64,000 nucleotides of DNA from Natronococcus jeotgali DSM 18795 (GTDB lineage: Archaea > Halobacteriota > Halobacteria > Halobacteriales > Natrialbaceae), in the NCBI RefSeq assembly GCF_000337695.1, contig NZ_AOIA01000126.1, positions 24,182 to 88,181 of the forward strand, given 5' to 3'. Positions 63,677 through 64,000 of the stretch are shown in pieces. Numbering within the stretch: the stretch's first letter is position 1; the number at the start of each line of letters is the position of its first letter. Under the pieces are notes generated by a model that saw nothing but the letters and a program-made list of their open reading frames with translations, was not told where the DNA came from and ran no database searches. The position numbers were made by a program, and so were the translations under genes.

Positions 63677-64000
63677 ATGCAACTCGCCAACCTGCTCAGA
63701 GAAACCTTAGACGTGGATTGTGATGAGGTTTGGGAGAACGAGCGCACCCCGACACCCGTCAGGGTGTTCGGGGTGCGCCTGCATTCGATGGGATTGTCTG
63801 TTCGGGAGGCCGTCTCAGTGCTCGAAGTACTCGGCATTGACCGTTCTCACGGGGCAATCTGGAACTGGACACACAAACCATCAGAGGAGCAGAGCGACCC
63901 GCCGACGGCTCGAGTGGTCTGCGAAAGCGTTGACCCCTTTGGAAGCATATCTTTCTCGATGAACAACCGTCAGCGTGGTTTGTTGGTGCAGCATCTGTCT
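63677..64000 (+). pseudogene. IS6-family transposase, N-terminal part, disrupted
   Basis: From the ATG at 63677 the frame reads LANLLRETLDVDCDEVWENE, RVFGVRLHSMGLSVREAVSV and LGIDRSHGAIWNWTHKPSEE, the usual start of haloarchaeal IS6-type transposases. After DPPTAR (about 63913) the sequence no longer follows the family: the expected RVAVDE catalytic motif is absent. The window ends at 64000, so a deletion, insertion or frameshift here cannot be resolved. Confidence 0.7.

Overview
The window is chromosomal or megaplasmid DNA of an extremely halophilic archaeon (class Halobacteria). The evidence is high GC over most of the length, very acidic proteins, twin-arginine signal peptides, PGF-CTERM sorting signals, a haloarchaeal-type fructose PTS, a bacterio-opsin-activator-type HTH regulator, TATA-box promoters and ISH3, IS1595 and IS6 type transposase remains. 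No rRNA, tRNA or CRISPR array was seen. The species cannot be named from the sequence alone.

Layout. 1-6.4 kb: the C-terminal end of an acidic secreted protein, two twin-arginine-exported PQQ-type beta-propeller proteins with PGF-CTERM anchors, a small membrane protein and a frameshifted methyltransferase. 6.5-14.4 kb (minus strand): fba, glpR, pfkB, ptfC, ptfA, ptsH1, ptsI, ptfB and an FBPase gene, which together import fructose as fructose-1-phosphate, phosphorylate it to fructose-1,6-bisphosphate and cleave it. 14.7-16.7 kb: an HTH regulator and a divergent cation exchanger. 16.9-17.3 kb: a dead IS1595-type transposase. 17.4-23.5 kb: a peptide-type ABC transporter whose binding protein appears circularly permuted, with its two ATPases fused. 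23.6-27.2 kb: a third PQQ/PGF-CTERM paralogue, an HSL-type esterase and a cupredoxin lipoprotein with a Gln where the axial Met is expected.

28.2-38.8 kb is the most interesting metabolic block. A complete LivKHMGF importer runs into an acyl-CoA ligase and is followed by an SDR, an APH-type phosphotransferase, an acyl-CoA dehydrogenase and a winged-helix regulator. This enzyme set (ligase, SDR, kinase, ACAD) matches the bacterial levulinate/4-hydroxyacid pathway (LvaE, LvaD, LvaA, LvaC) and the domain pair of mammalian ACAD10/11. I propose an archaeal 4-hydroxyacid or levulinate catabolic locus.

39-49 kb: a zinc-ribbon membrane protein, an exported M14 carboxypeptidase, a nucleotide-sugar dehydrogenase, an exported AstE-like metallohydrolase, and an accessory pair (HTH gene plus partner) bracketed by duplicated fragments. 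48.9-61.8 kb: a surface-glycan island. It holds two paralogous GT2 enzymes, four genes matching the UDP-GlcNAc to UDP-GlcNAc(3NAc)A route, a 2-epimerase that could make UDP-ManNAc(3NAc)A, a deacetylase-like protein, a DUF354-type glycosyltransferase, an ATP-grasp ligase and a large multi-spanning membrane protein. Base composition falls from GC-rich to clearly AT-rich across the island. It ends in decayed insertion sequences (61.7-64 kb), which suggests a swapped-in glycosylation locus.
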